A stretch of DNA of 64,000 bases from Mermis nigrescens (Eukaryota > Nematoda > Enoplea > Mermithida > Mermithidae), in contig JAVLUZ010000154.1 of the NCBI GenBank assembly GCA_036768485.1, positions 23,284,685-23,348,684 on the forward strand. Reading direction: 5' to 3'. A model generated the notes under the pieces. That model worked only from the letters and a program-made list of their open reading frames with translations. It had not been told where the DNA came from and made no database searches. How positions within the stretch are numbered: position 1 is the stretch's first letter; each line of letters opens with the position of its first letter. Of this stretch, positions 23,145-34,229 are shown one piece after another. The position numbers were made by a program, and so were the translations under genes.

Positions 23145-25278
23145 TAGGGTTGTGCCAGGTCCACTTTTTTCGAAAATTCGGGTCCGGGTCCAACATTTTA
23201 AGAAAGTCGGGTACGGGTCCGGGTCCAAAATTTTTATCAACCCCTGGGGGGAATGAGGGGGCCGGACCCCCCCCCCCCCAAATTCAGAAAAATCGGAAAA
23301 ATATGACTTTTTAAACATTATTCTGTGCTTTTTTGGCCCTTATGGGCTTAGTCCCTCCAAAATTGGTGTTGGCCCTCCAAAATAGGACGGCCAGCTAAGT
23401 GCCTAATTCCAACTTTTCCAAAAACAGTCAAAAATAGGTCCAAAAATTTGCTCTTAACGCGTGAAATATCGTTTTTTCGGTTTTTTACATCGTATACTTT
23501 TACATAAAATCCATTTTGACCACACATTTTCATATGGGGTGAGGGGGAGTATTACCCCACCTCGGGGTCCAGGACTTGAATCACTGTCAGACGATTTTAA
23601 GCTATCAAACATTTTCTGCATGATTTTTGGGTACAAGAGCAGCGAAGATGTTAAAATTTTTCGGCGCTTCGCGCCAACTAATACATTTCTGTTTTGTTTA
23701 CCCATAAAATACCTAGAATGAACTAAGAATCATCTGAAAAGTCAAAATTTTCGATGAATTCTTATATTTTTTACTTACAAGCGTGACGAAACCGTCAGAA
23801 TGGGACAAAAAGTAGTTAAAAATGCAGTTTTTCACATTAAAACATGATATATAGGATGTTTTAGCCGTTTTTCATATTTGACCTGCAAAAAGGGCTAGAC
23901 TCTAAATTTAGTGGTCCTAAATTTTTGGGATTTCACCCCCCCTGAACTTTCGACCTTGGGAAACTATGCTTTTGACGCAATATTTGTTCTGAAAATTTTG
24001 AAATTTTCGACCATTTTGTGCGAAAAAAAATTAAATTTCTATAACTTTAACAAAAATCTGGCGCGAAGCGCCGGAAAATTCGTGAAATCGAGATGGATAA
24101 ACGTCTAGAAGCATGATTTACTGCTTGATTTCCTGTATTTATAGCATTTGATGCGAAACATCGAAATTTTTAATTGAAATTAGAAGAAAACTTTGCAAAA
24201 ATAGCTGTTTCTGCAGTTAAAATTGATTTGAAACCTACATGAACAGAAAATGGCGTTGAGGCAGTGTTTTTTTGTACAAGGTCCGTTTGTACATGTACAA
24301 AGATAGTCCCTAAAAGTCTTTGTACATTTGGTACACACAAATTTTTGGGTGCTATGATATAGGACGGTAGCGGCTTTAGTGTGGTAGAGTTGTTCAACCT
24401 TTAGTAGCGTATTATAGCTAATTCCAGGATTAACGAGGGCGAAACTCATTAAGAATCGTCTTAAAACGGCGCGAAGCGCCGAAAAATTTGACACTTTTCC
24501 TTTCGAAATGCGATTTCTGCTATTATAAAGATATCTAGGACACACAATTAATCATTTCGGCGCGAAGCGCCGTAAATTTAAATTTCTGCGAAGTTTAGAC
24601 CTTTCTTGCGGGTTTTGACTTCCCGGAGATCTTTGTACATGTACAAAGACGGTCCCGAAAAGTCTTTGTACATCGGGAAAAATTTTTGCCGAATACAAAA
24701 AAATCGTGCTTTCAGATCGCCAAGAAAGTAAATAAATGTCATTAATAGGTATCATCCGGCGCGTAGCGTCGGATAAATTTGAGAAATTATGGTCACTGAC
24801 GGCCAAAAGTCATTGCAAATTGCATATCCATTCTTTATCTAGCCAAATATTTTTGGCCAATGGGGGAGCGGTCGCCCCCCCCCCGCGTTCTGCTAACGCG
24901 TGTTACTAAAAGTGCATCTATAAATTACTTAAGCCATGCTATATATTGCTATTGTGTCACGCCCAAGAGACATAGCTACAGCTTTAATATACCGTGTCAC
25001 CTCAAATTTTAATGTTTGATGAGGCCATCAGTTTGTTGCTGAGTTGATTAAAATGTTGAAAATGATCCATTTGCCTGTTTTTAAGCCTACGTCATTTTTC
25101 GTTGTTTTTCAATATTTCTGCAATGCAATATGCGTGTATTATATATTTGGACCCGGACCGGGCACCACATTAAAGGCGGGTCCGGGTCCAAGTTTACGGA
25201 TACAGCCGGGTCCGGGTCCGATCCAAAATTTCAGCCGGGTACCCGGCTATTCGGGTCCGGGTACCCGGCACAACCCTA
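23145..25278. mobile_element. hAT element, target GTACTCTG/GTACTTTG, with inner MITE
   Basis: The ends TAGGGTTGTGCCAGGTCC and CCCGGCACAACCCTA are inverted copies, each with GGGTCCGGGTCC subterminal clusters. The flanking octamers (23137-23144 and 25279-25286) differ at one base. The interior from about 23240 to 24890 is a family-D MITE copy and its flanks. No transposase remains. Confidence 0.78.
23400..24890 (-). mobile_element. Family-D MITE copy nested in the hAT element
   Basis: The order CCAACTTTTCCAAAAACAG, the hairpins GGCGCGAAGCGCC (about 24060, 24468 and 24557), CTTTGTACATGTACAAAG and TCATTAATAGGTATCAT follows the reference copy at 14068. An extra segment with a GGCGCTTCGCGCC hairpin lies at about 23660. 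Exact ends are uncertain because of flanking C- and G-runs. Confidence 0.6.
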
Positions 25279-26099
25279 GTACTTTGTACTCAAAAAGAGC
25301 CTAAAATTGATAAATTTCTGCAGTTTTTGGTGTTAAAAGTTATATAATGCAGTCGAAATGAATTGAAAATGCTTTTTAAATGTGGCATTACCTCGGAAAC
25401 ACATTTTATTGACTATTTTGACCATTTTGCTCGTTAACACAGCAAGCAGATCGTGATTGTCAAATTTACTGTTTTGGATTTTGGATTTCACTCCCCTCCT
25501 GCCGACCCTGACCTTGTGCACCTATGCTTAAAGGGCATTACATTAATATGCTTTATTTCAGTTGCACAATGTCAGGATCGGCAGAGATTGAAATCCCAGA
25601 CATCCAAAACAGTAAATTTAACACTCATAATTTTTTTCTGTTTAAAGCCCATAAAACGTTTTTTCGTTGTAATATCGCATTTTGAAATCATTTTAATCCA
25701 TTTTGACTGCATAATATCACTTTTAACGCTAAAAAATATAGAAACTGATCAATTTTGGGCGCTTTTTTGAGTAAAAAGTAGATTAAAGTACTGATCCGGC
25801 GCAAGGCGCCTGGAAAATTTTAACATTTTTACTGCGTTTGACCTCAAAAATGATGCCAAAATCGTTCCGTTATCTCGAAATCGCCGGACAGTACCTGTCT
25901 GGCTGACCCTTCAACGGGGGGTAACACCCTCACCCCCTATATACATTTATGCTTTATATCTTATCATTGTCTTGCCTTCTTCGTTGTTTTTTAGACTAAG
26001 AGGCTCAGAACCAAGCAATTTTCAGTTAGTACGTAAAACAGATTATATTTATCGCTTAATTTATGCTATATTGGTTCCTTGAAAATTTGCTTTAAATAA

Positions 26100-26670
26100 T
26101 CTGTTTCTTCCTTGAATTCATTCCATATAGGTATTTTCAAGTGGCGAAATTCAGAAGTCGTTCATGGCCTCGAAAATACTCGGTGAAAAATTGTCATCAA
26201 AAAGCCAACTCTAACTCGATATATTTTGCACCTGATATGACTAGCTTCTATATACATGCATATGTTAACTATCAAAGAAAAATGCTCCGTTTCCTTGACT
26301 TCCATGATCTTATGCATCTATGGTTGGCATCAAGCTTTGACTGTTCCTTTAATCTTAAACATGATGAGCATAACTTATCGCTTAAACTTATACCGTGCTC
26401 AGTCGATTTCGCTAAGAGAAATTCATTTTTAGCGACCATTTATTGATATTTCATACGATGCAGCGAGTAGCTATTCATATTGTGCCACTACTTTTGTTAT
26501 AAATTGTTTTGTCTATTTATGTTTAGTTTTTATTACACGTTGATGTATTAGCGGTTTTCCTTAGTTAAATTTGCTTATTCCGTTAGATGATATCATCTCA
26601 TTTGTTGTTTTGTGGCTAATTTATCAAAACTTAATGAATTATATAATTCCATCTGTGGTTGCATGGATGA
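26100..26670. other. No gene recognised
   Basis: A 101-codon open frame (26141-26446) has no recognisable domain, no supporting splice sites and ordinary intron-like composition. I do not call it. Confidence 0.35.
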
Positions 26671-26689
26671 CACAGTGTGTACCATACAT

Positions 26690-27075
26690 GTACAGCATGG
26701 GAGTTATGGGGGTCAAGTCTCTGACATTTTTTAAACAAGTGCCTTTTTTGGGCTAGAAAACTATATGTACACGTCAAAAACACTGTTTTTGACGTTTCAG
26801 ACAATGCTCGCTCTTTCAAGAACATAAAAACGTAAAAGAAATCTCAAACAAATTTGAAAAAATTTCAGTAAATTTAACAAAATTTAGTCAAAAAATGTGC
26901 ATATGGCGCGAAGCGCGAGAAATTAGGAATTTTTGAGCCAAAAATAAGCTAAAAACCCTGAAAAGGCACACTTTTTACAACTTTTACCAACTTTTATAAA
27001 AAATCGACAATTCTGGGGGCCGCAGCCATTTTGCGGGAAGTCAAAACCCCGCGAACCTCTCCCCCAAGAAGGCGT
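26690..27075 (+). mobile_element. Family-C MITE copy, possible target GTGTGTAC/GTGTGTGC
   Basis: The start CATACATGTACAGCATGG, the interior CACGTCAAAAACACTG and the hairpin GGCGCGAAGCGCG (about 26905) match family C. The flanking octamers differ by one base but belong to simple GT sequence, so the support is modest. Confidence 0.5.
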
Positions 27076-27802
27076 CTGGTGTGTGCAGGAGAAAATAATT
27101 GTCAACTTGCAGAAACACAAAGTGAGATTAGCTCAGATTTAACGAATTCCCAGACTTTCTCATTTCCATTTCTTGTATTAAATTCACTTCAGGCACTTAA
27201 TAATAAAAGCATTGTATCGTTGACTTCAATTTCATGTTAATGGTCAGTCTAAGGGAATTTAGTGTCGAAGCTTGATATTTCCTTTCCCTTAGAGCTTAAT
27301 TTTTGCTTATTGAAATGTTAGCTTAATTTTTAGATATTGCATTGTTGATCTGCTTTAAAGAGTCAATTTATATTCAACGTAGAGTCCTACTAGTTCTGTG
27401 GGTATTGATGGCGGCTTAACATCGAAGTTAATGTTACTGCATTTAAATCTAAATCTGCGACTTAACAGTCGTTCGGCCCAATGCTCGCTGCATTCTTAGC
27501 TTTCTGGCTAGTGAACATGACTTTTTTTATTTCGAATTTTTTCATTTTTTCATCTTGGTTTGAATTTGACATTATTTCCATATTTAACCCTCCGTTTACC
27601 TTGCTTTTTTCCAGTCGAACTTCATCATGATACATAGGACGCCGTTCTAGCCTTTGTTAGTCTATACCTGCTTTACATATTCTGGCAATTTTTAGATTCA
27701 TTGCAAGAAAGAAGTAGATTTCAGTCATGTTAAACACAACAAGGGGATGCTAACATATACCTATTTGAAAAGGAATAGACCACTAAGTTTTTTATTAGAA
27801 CC

Positions 27803-28043
27803 CTAAGTCTATTTCACGAAACCTTGTGCATGGAAATCAATTTTGAGCACTCAAGCTAGTAGTTACAAAAGTAGTTTCTAGGCAGCCTACTGTAATAAAA
27901 TTTTGCTTAGCAAAACTTTATATGCTAATAAGTTGCTACGCACAGTATCCTGACATTTGTTTCATTCTAAACCGCTTTTGTAATCGGTTTGCACTAATTC
28001 AGAAATGGTGATCCATGCACAAGGTTTCGTGAAATCGACTATA
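27803..28043. mobile_element. MULE-type MITE with 9-bp target duplication ATTAGAACC
   Basis: The inverted ends of about 30 bp share ATTTCACGAAACCTTGTGCA and its complement. The 9-bp direct repeat ATTAGAACC is exact at 27794-27802 and 28044-28052. A 9-bp duplication with long inverted ends points to Mutator-like elements and away from hAT. It is non-coding, with related copies at 12572 and, more distantly, 11300. Confidence 0.85.
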
Positions 28044-28079
28044 ATTAGAACCAAAGTGAGGCTAGATAATGTTCTTGAC

Positions 28080-28348
28080 CACACCTGGGCGTGGGGGTAT
28101 GCACCCCCCCCCCCGAGAAACCGAAATCCCCCCTCCAGAAATCAGAATACCCCCCACCCCCGGAATTTAATTTTTAAAAATTTTTCCGTTTTTTTCGCAA
28201 TTTTTTGATGCCAATAGATGGTGCTCAATGAGAAACGTCGAAAAATGGTGTTTTTTCGCCATACCACCACTTTTAAGGCCATTTTTGACCTTTGAAAAAT
28301 CTTACCCCCCCCCCCTCCACCCCAGAATTTTCTTGCTGCCCATGTATG
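28080..28348 (-). mobile_element. Family-A hAT MITE, target TTCTTGAC
   Basis: The ends CACACCTGGGCG and GCTGCCCATGTATG are inverted copies. The octamer TTCTTGAC is exact (28072-28079 and 28349-28356). Long C-runs lie near both ends. Confidence 0.85.
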
Positions 28349-28571
28349 TTCTTGACACAGAGTTGAGAAGGATCAGAAAAAATATGCCGAATTAGTTCAT
28401 TGTAAACGGAGGGTTTAAGCTACCTTGTATTTTTACGGTATGAGCTCGCAATTTATGCACGTATAGTGCAACGTGCTTTCCGTGGAATCCCCATTCCCTC
28501 AATTGTATTCATTACAATTTATCAGCAACGCGTTTATTGGTTGCTGCTCGCTATATTGACACTTTTTTTAG

Positions 28572-28861
28572 TGGAGCAGCAACAGGTCAGGCGATGTAAA
28601 GACAGCTCGGTGGCTTGTTCAATGGACAATGCCGCTATAAATTTGCCGAATCGAGTGCAAAAGGCGAATTCTACGCCGCTCTCTGCTTTGGAGAGAGCCG
28701 AAGTTCGGAGCAGGATTTCTAGGAACGAGGCAGAGACTCGTTATTGGAGAACTATGACGGCTAAAGTTGAGGAAGAAGTTAAAAAGTTGTTGCTCGAGCA
28801 AATAAAACTGCAAAGAGAGCTGGGTTTGTTGCCAGATGAAACAAGAGACGCTGCCGAATAA
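28572..28861 (+). CDS. BED zinc-finger protein, C-terminal exon
   Basis: The acceptor is the polypyrimidine run CTTTTTTTAG ending at 28571. The frame entered in phase 1 matches the phase-1 donor at 21918. It encodes 96 residues: a polar start with two cysteines, then TPLSALERAEVRSRISRNEA and a charged, leucine-rich segment (VEEEVKKLLLEQIKLQREL) that should form a C-terminal coiled coil for dimerisation. The stop codon overlaps an AATAAA signal (GAATAAATAA at about 28856). The whole predicted protein would be about 292 residues. Residues upstream of 28572 in the same open frame are hydrophobic and best read as intron. Confidence 0.6.
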
Positions 28862-29004
28862 ATAATTGATTTGCACTTTTTAGTAGTTCACTTTTTTGCA
28901 ATTCGTACTGATATTGTAATAATGCGGCGCATTTTGTTTTGACTCACTGCAAGAATAATTTTTGCCTCTTATGCGTAGGTTCAACTGCGCTCATATAGGT
29001 ACTA

Positions 29005-29090
29005 GGGGTGCACCGGATACCGGCGCCGGTACGAGGGTACCGGTACCGTTGTCGGTACCACCCTGGTACCGGCCGGTACCAATATTATAA
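29005..29090. repeat. Solitary hAT end (GGTACCGG clusters)
   Basis: TAGGGGTGCACCGGATACCGG followed by repeated GGTACCGG motifs has the form of a hAT end with its subterminal repeats. No partner end is seen nearby. Confidence 0.45.
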
Positions 29091-29444
29091 ATTTTATTTC
29101 CTATGCTAAAGCATTGCTGAAGTGCAGACTACACTAAAGTTGTTATGAACATATAACATTGGAGGTTGAAAATTTCGTCTCACCATTTTAAACACATCAA
29201 CCCATTTTAACCAATCTATCCATGCGTGGGCAGCAAGAAAATCCTTGAGGAGTGGCTCTATCCCTACTTACTGTAGGTCGTTTGGAGATCACTGTAGCTA
29301 CATGGGAAGGAAGGGTTTTTCGATAAAATTCTTCATGGCTTCTCGTCATTCAGCAGTTCATGCAATTTGCTGATGTAAGTTACGCATTCAGCTTGTCATA
29401 AATTGACCGTTGAACACAATAGACTACAATTTTGAACTTCGCCG

Positions 29445-29515
29445 CAAACTTCCGCTTAACTCAGTAGTAGAACGCCTGATTGTCATCGAAGCAACACGGG
29501 TTCGATTTCAGCTGA
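29445..29515 (+). tRNA. tRNA-like A/B-box region, probably a SINE head or tRNA relic
   Basis: TTAACTCAGTAGTAG resembles an RNA polymerase III A box, and GGGTTCGATTTC, 40 bases downstream, resembles a B box and T-loop. The intervening sequence does not fold into a convincing anticodon arm and the acceptor stem is not complementary. A functional tRNA is unlikely. Confidence 0.25.
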
Positions 29516-29561
29516 TTTATTTAGTGAACTTCCCGTATTAGTATGTCCCAGCACTGTTTAA

Positions 29562-32500
29562 GACACGATTTCCTATAAAATCGACCTCTGTGTACACAAG
29601 TCATGATAAGATGAAAAAAAGTTTCCCTGAAATTTTGATATATGAATCAGTTTTTCGAGCTAAAAATCATGGCGACATTCATTTTTCATAAAACCGGATA
29701 TTCATCGAGCTACAGTAAACCAAAGTTTGAAAATTTGGTTATTCTACGAAATTTTTGTACTTTTGTATAAACTCAGTTTTCTACCGTTACACTAATGACA
29801 GAGCAGTAAAATTTGGTGTGATCATAGGGCCATATGTGCTTAATAAGAAAAATTTAAAATTAGAATTTTTTCGCATTTTATGCACTTTACATAAAAGTGT
29901 AAAGTCGAATTTTTCGGTTATATTTTAACATTTTTTTACATTGATCGTGCCCAGTCAGTCAATCTTTGAGAAGCACTAAAAATATTTATTTTGCACACGT
30001 GCGCACATGTCCCCAACATATGTGTAAAGTTTAATAAAAATTGCGATACCCTTTCTATATGAAGTTTGAACATCAAGTGAACAGTTTTCCCCGATATTTT
30101 CGAAAAATTCATTTTGATGTCAAGTTTGTTTTTGTATTATTTGATACCGAGCAGCAATTTTTGATGCGAATATAGAGTCATGCATGATCATTCATAAATT
30201 CATAGAATTATAGCTTTTACGCGCTTGTTGCACTTTACACAAATGTGTAAAATCAGATTTTTGCTTAATTTTTAAATTTTTTGTAACATAAATTCAGCCC
30301 ATACAGTCAATTTTTAAGAGGCACTAAAAATATTTATACCGATTACATCTACACATGCCCCCAACCTACGTGTAAAGTTTAATAAAAATTGCAATACCCT
30401 TTCTGTGAAAAGTTGAACATCAACTGAACAGTTTTACGCAACCTATCTCAAAAAACTTATTTTGTTGCCAATTTGTTTGCCCAACATTCGATACTGAGCA
30501 GCAATTTTTGGTGCAAATATAGAGTCATAAACAATCTGACAGAAATTCATTGAATTTTTATTTTTTTACATTTGTTGCACTCTACACAAATATGCAAAGT
30601 CAAATTTTTACTGAATTTTTTAGTTTTTTTGACATTAAGCCTGCCCATGCAGTTTAATGTTCAAATATTCTTACTCGTTCATTATAAAATACAATGAAAG
30701 ATATAGAATTAAGAATTTTATGCATTAGTTGCACTTTACTAAAGTGTAAAGAAAAATTTGTGTGGCAATACAAAGCTATAGTTCACATTTGGAATCTGTA
30801 AGGATCACGCCAGAAATACCTGAGATACAAGAAGCATTGGAAATCTTTTATGAAAGTGATGATTTGCACAAAATGCCTCAAGGGTGGGCATTAAAGCAAC
30901 CACGAACATGCAAAATTCTGTCACCCAAGCAGCGCCATTTTTTGCTAGAAAAGTATGATGCAGGAATAAATCGAAGGCAAAAATTCGATCCAGAAATTGT
31001 TGCACGTGACATGAGACGGGATCCAAACTTTTCTAAAGAAGATTTTCTAACATCTCAGCAAGTGAGTAGCTTTTGGTCAAGAGAGGCGAGCCGTCGAAGA
31101 CAGGAACAGGAAACCTACTATACTGAAGTACTAGATGATCGTTTATGTGACAATGATGATGAAGTGTTTCAAGACCCAGCTATGTTCGATTCACACCTTG
31201 AACTTGAAAGTGACCTGTTTAACAGTGACTGTTTCAGTTAATTATGTGCGATTTCTCCAAGCTTTGATTGTATCTAAATTTCTTAAAAATTGCCCATCGA
31301 AATAAACTCCACGCTTGTAGTTGCAATATATTTTTAAATGCTCGCTGTTTCCCCTAAAAATATTTTTAATGTTACTATAGTCTGTTTCTGAAAACATTTG
31401 CAGCGAATTTATGTAAATTGTGTGTATGGTTTGCAATGCAGTTGAAGATCAAGCTACCAATTGTAGCTGCAAGGTTTTGGGAAACAGAGTGTATAAGCTA
31501 TTCGAATTTCGATGATATCTCGATTCACTGTTAACTTGTGTAAATGAAAAAATATAAATTTTGAACAGGCTATGGACTAATTAACGTAAATTTAATTCCA
31601 AAAAACCGACTGAAAATGTCATAGCTTAAAGAGCATATCACAATTTTTTAAACTTTGTACATAGTTATATGTATTTTTAATGCAAAGTTTAATAAAAATA
31701 TTTATAGGGTAGTGTATATAAAAATATTTATACATGCACTAAATATTTTTAGTGCAATGGGCTGAATTAATGTCAAAAAAAACTTTAAAAAATTCACTAA
31801 AAATTTGACTTTGCACATTTGTGTAAAGTGCAACAAATGTAAAATAAAATTCAATGAATTTCTGACAGATTGTTTATGACTCTATATTTGCACCAAAAAT
31901 TGCTGCTCAGTTTCAAATGTTGGGCAAACAAATTGACAACAAAATGAGTTTTTTGAGATAGATTGCGTAAAACTGTTTAGTTGATGTTCAACTTTTCACA
32001 GAAAGGGTATTGCAATTTTTATTAAACTTTACACGTAGGTTGGGGGCATGTGTAGATGTAATCGGTATAAATATTTTTAGTGCCTCTTAAAAATTGACTG
32101 TATGGGCTGAATTTATGTTACAAAAAATTTAAAAATTAACCGAAAATCTGATTTTACACATTTGTGTAAAGTGCAACAAGCGCGTAAAAACTATAATTCT
32201 ATGAATTTATGAAAGACCATGTATGACTCTATATTCGCATCAAAAATTGCTGCTTGGTATCAAATGATACACAAACAAAATTAACATTAAAATGAATTTT
32301 TCGAAAATATTGGGAAAAACTGTTCACTTGATGTTCAACTTCGTATAGAAAGGGTATCACAATTTTTATTAAACTTTACACATATGTTGGGGACATGTGC
32401 GCACGTATGCACAGCAAATATTTTTAGTGCTTCTCAAAGATTGACTGACTGGGCACGATTAATGTAAAAAAATGTTAAAAAATAGCCGAAAAATTTGACT

Positions 32501-32832
32501 TTACACTTTTGTGTAAAGCGCATAAAATGCGAAAAAATTCTAATTTTAAATTTTTCTTATTAAGCACATATGGCCCTATGATCACACCAAATTTTACTGC
32601 TCTGTCATTAGTGTAACGGTAGAAAACTGAGTTTATACAAAAGTACAAAAATTTCGTAAAAATAACCAAATTTTCAAACTTTGGATTACTGTAGCTCGAC
32701 GAGTATTCGCTTTTAAGAAAAATGAATGTCGCCATGATTCTTAGCTTGAAAAACTGACCCATATATCAAATTTTCAGGGAAACTTTTTTTCAACTTATCA
32801 TGACTTTGGTCGACCCTCTCGGAAATCGTGTC
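29562..32832. mobile_element. Fold-back DNA transposon with TTAA target duplication
   Basis: The ends GACACGATTTCC and GGAAATCGTGTC are exact inverted copies, each flanked by TTAA (29558-29561 and 32833-32836). The arms are more than 1 kb each (29562 to about 30750, and about 31740 to 32832). They are themselves built of roughly 325-bp tandem units that begin near TTTGTGTAAAGTGCA and include ACTAAAAATATTTAT and GTGTAAAGTTTAATAAAAAT. A unique centre of about 1 kb holds a coding exon. TTAA duplications occur in piggyBac and Kolobok elements, and arms made of tandem repeats are typical of Foldback-type elements. The family assignment is open. Confidence 0.8.
30773..31241 (+). CDS. Helix-turn-helix-like protein exon in the fold-back element
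   Basis: An open frame to a TAA at 31239 has no ATG near its start, so it is probably a terminal exon or a decayed gene. The exact 5' boundary is unknown. The core reads GWALKQPRTCKILSPKQRHFL, then DPEIVARDMRRDP, then FLTSQQVSSFWSR. I recognise this conserved pattern (GWALK, SxxQ-FL, VA-xMR, FLTxxQ-xSF-SR) from uncharacterised invertebrate and fish proteins that resemble a helix-turn-helix DNA-binding fold. The tail is acidic. AATAAA follows at about 31300. It may be a transposase-associated DNA-binding protein or a captured host exon. No catalytic motif is present. Confidence 0.55.
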
Positions 32833-32930
32833 TTAAATGCTTGAATTGAGTTCATACAGACAGTTTAGTGCATTTAAAATGAAAAAATGACACCTGCTCG
32901 CCCCTACGCAACTTTTGTGTCGACTTACAG

Positions 32931-33268
32931 TAAATCACTTAGTTAGGCATACTGTAGCCTTCGAACGAATTTGCTGGAAAAGCTCTCGAATAAATGAAAC
33001 AGACTATAAGTGTAATGCAGCTGCTATCAATAATTTAATCGTAACTAAAAAATGCGACAAAACATTTGGTAAGGTTAGAAACCGCTATGTACAGGTAAAC
33101 CCATTTCTGTCTATTTTTCATTCATAGCCTCAAAATCGTAGCACAGCAAGTTGTTGTAAGTGCAAGGGTGTGACAAGTTTACAACATATCACGTGCACCT
33201 CGTGTTTGGTCTGTAAGAGGCTTAGCCAAAGTGGTTTACAAAGCCTAGATGGTCCTAAAAAATCGTAA
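32931..33268 (+). CDS. Small cysteine-rich protein, two exons (32931-33094, 33128-33268)
   Basis: A splice acceptor at 32930 (CGACTTACAG) opens the first exon. It ends at donor CAG-GTAAAC, and the next exon begins after TTCATTCATAG at 33127. The intron is only 33 bp and ends in an in-frame TAG, so splicing is needed to read on. The joined frame is in phase and gives about 101 residues, with a Cys cluster: CCKCKG, then CTSCLVCKR. TAA at 33266 is followed within ten bases by AATAAA. This looks like the 3' end of a real gene. The upstream exons and the family are not recognised. A zinc-binding role for the cysteines is inferred. Confidence 0.45.
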
Positions 33269-33289
33269 ATATTAAAATAAAGGAGTGCA

Positions 33290-34200
33290 GCTTCTATACT
33301 TGTTTTCAAGTATATGCCTCTTCAAACTTATTTTTGGACTAAATTTTTCTTTTTCAGCCAGCAAAGCTCGCCATTTTCCATTCTGGAGAAGAGATGCAGA
33401 TTGGAGGATTTGGGCCTAGCATTGATACTCCGAACGATCGAGGAAAACATTTCTGAATAAATGAGGCAAAATTAATGTCAAAGACTGACAAAAAATCAAT
33501 TTTCTTACAAAAGTGCATGAAATCAATAAGAAACTCGAAATTGTAGCTTTATCGCTACTTCGACGTTTCCACAAATTATTATGACGTTTCATCTGAGTGT
33601 AGCTCATCAGCTAACCCTCAGTCAATTTTGTTGTGATTGACAGTCTGTTTCGAGTTATGCAACTCGATAATGCTTTAGAGTTTCTTTTTACAACTTAACC
33701 TCCAGGGTCAATCTCTGTGACAATGGTCTGATTACACATTCTAATGATTTCCCCCAAAAATGCCGGCACTGTAATGAATTATCTACTTATATGTATGTAT
33801 AATGGTACGGGATGACCCGAGCCGGCTGTCTAGCAGTGAGAAAATTGAAGTTTAAGCACTTCTGATTACCGATCGTTTTCATGCACTATGTATGTATGTA
33901 TGTAAAAAAAGAGTCGCTGGCGCGCATGCTCCCTTTCGTTAATTTTTCGAAGTTAATAAAGGGTACTTTTGCTCATTTTGGTATAAATTCAAATTTGTAT
34001 CGAGCGAGAATACACGGGGAAGATTAATTCTTGTCGCACCTTAGGTTAAAAATTGGACATGAGCATAAATGTTATGATGTGATGTCCATGTTTCTTTACC
34101 CTCCTGTTACCAAGGGGTCACGCAGCCTGCGAGAGTTGTAAACCAAGATAAACTTAAAGTTTAAACTGACCATTAAATTATAAAAGAGAATTATAAAAGA
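33290..34200. other. No gene recognised
   Basis: Mixed sequence with a short GTAT repeat (33890-33905). No credible frame on either strand. Confidence 0.4.
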
Positions 34201-34229
34201 TTTAAAACTATAAGAAAATGAAAAAGGTG

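Larger units (their letters stand above)
22995..25950. mobile_element. Fold-back element with nested hAT
   Basis: The left arm (about 22995-23136) and the right arm (about 25790-25950) are inverted copies. Each carries GCATCATTTTTGAGGTCAAA, a GGCGC hairpin and a segment ending near AGTAC. A second, shorter inverted pair (TACTGTTTTGGAT and its complement at about 25465 and 25600) lies inside. The hAT element at 23145-25278 has inserted between the arms. Outer target duplications were not resolved. Confidence 0.55.

Noticed and set aside
25453..25770. Frame with an acceptor-like TTATTTCAG at about 25560, considered as an exon of the BED gene
   Set aside because: It lies in the inverted arms of the fold-back element at 22995-25950 and does not resemble a protein. 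The phase-matched exon at 28572 is better.
26141..26446. 101-codon frame
   Set aside because: No recognisable motif or gene context; consistent with a chance frame.
29445..29515. Functional tRNA gene
   Set aside because: A and B box words are present but the anticodon and acceptor arms do not pair. It is kept only as a low-confidence relic.
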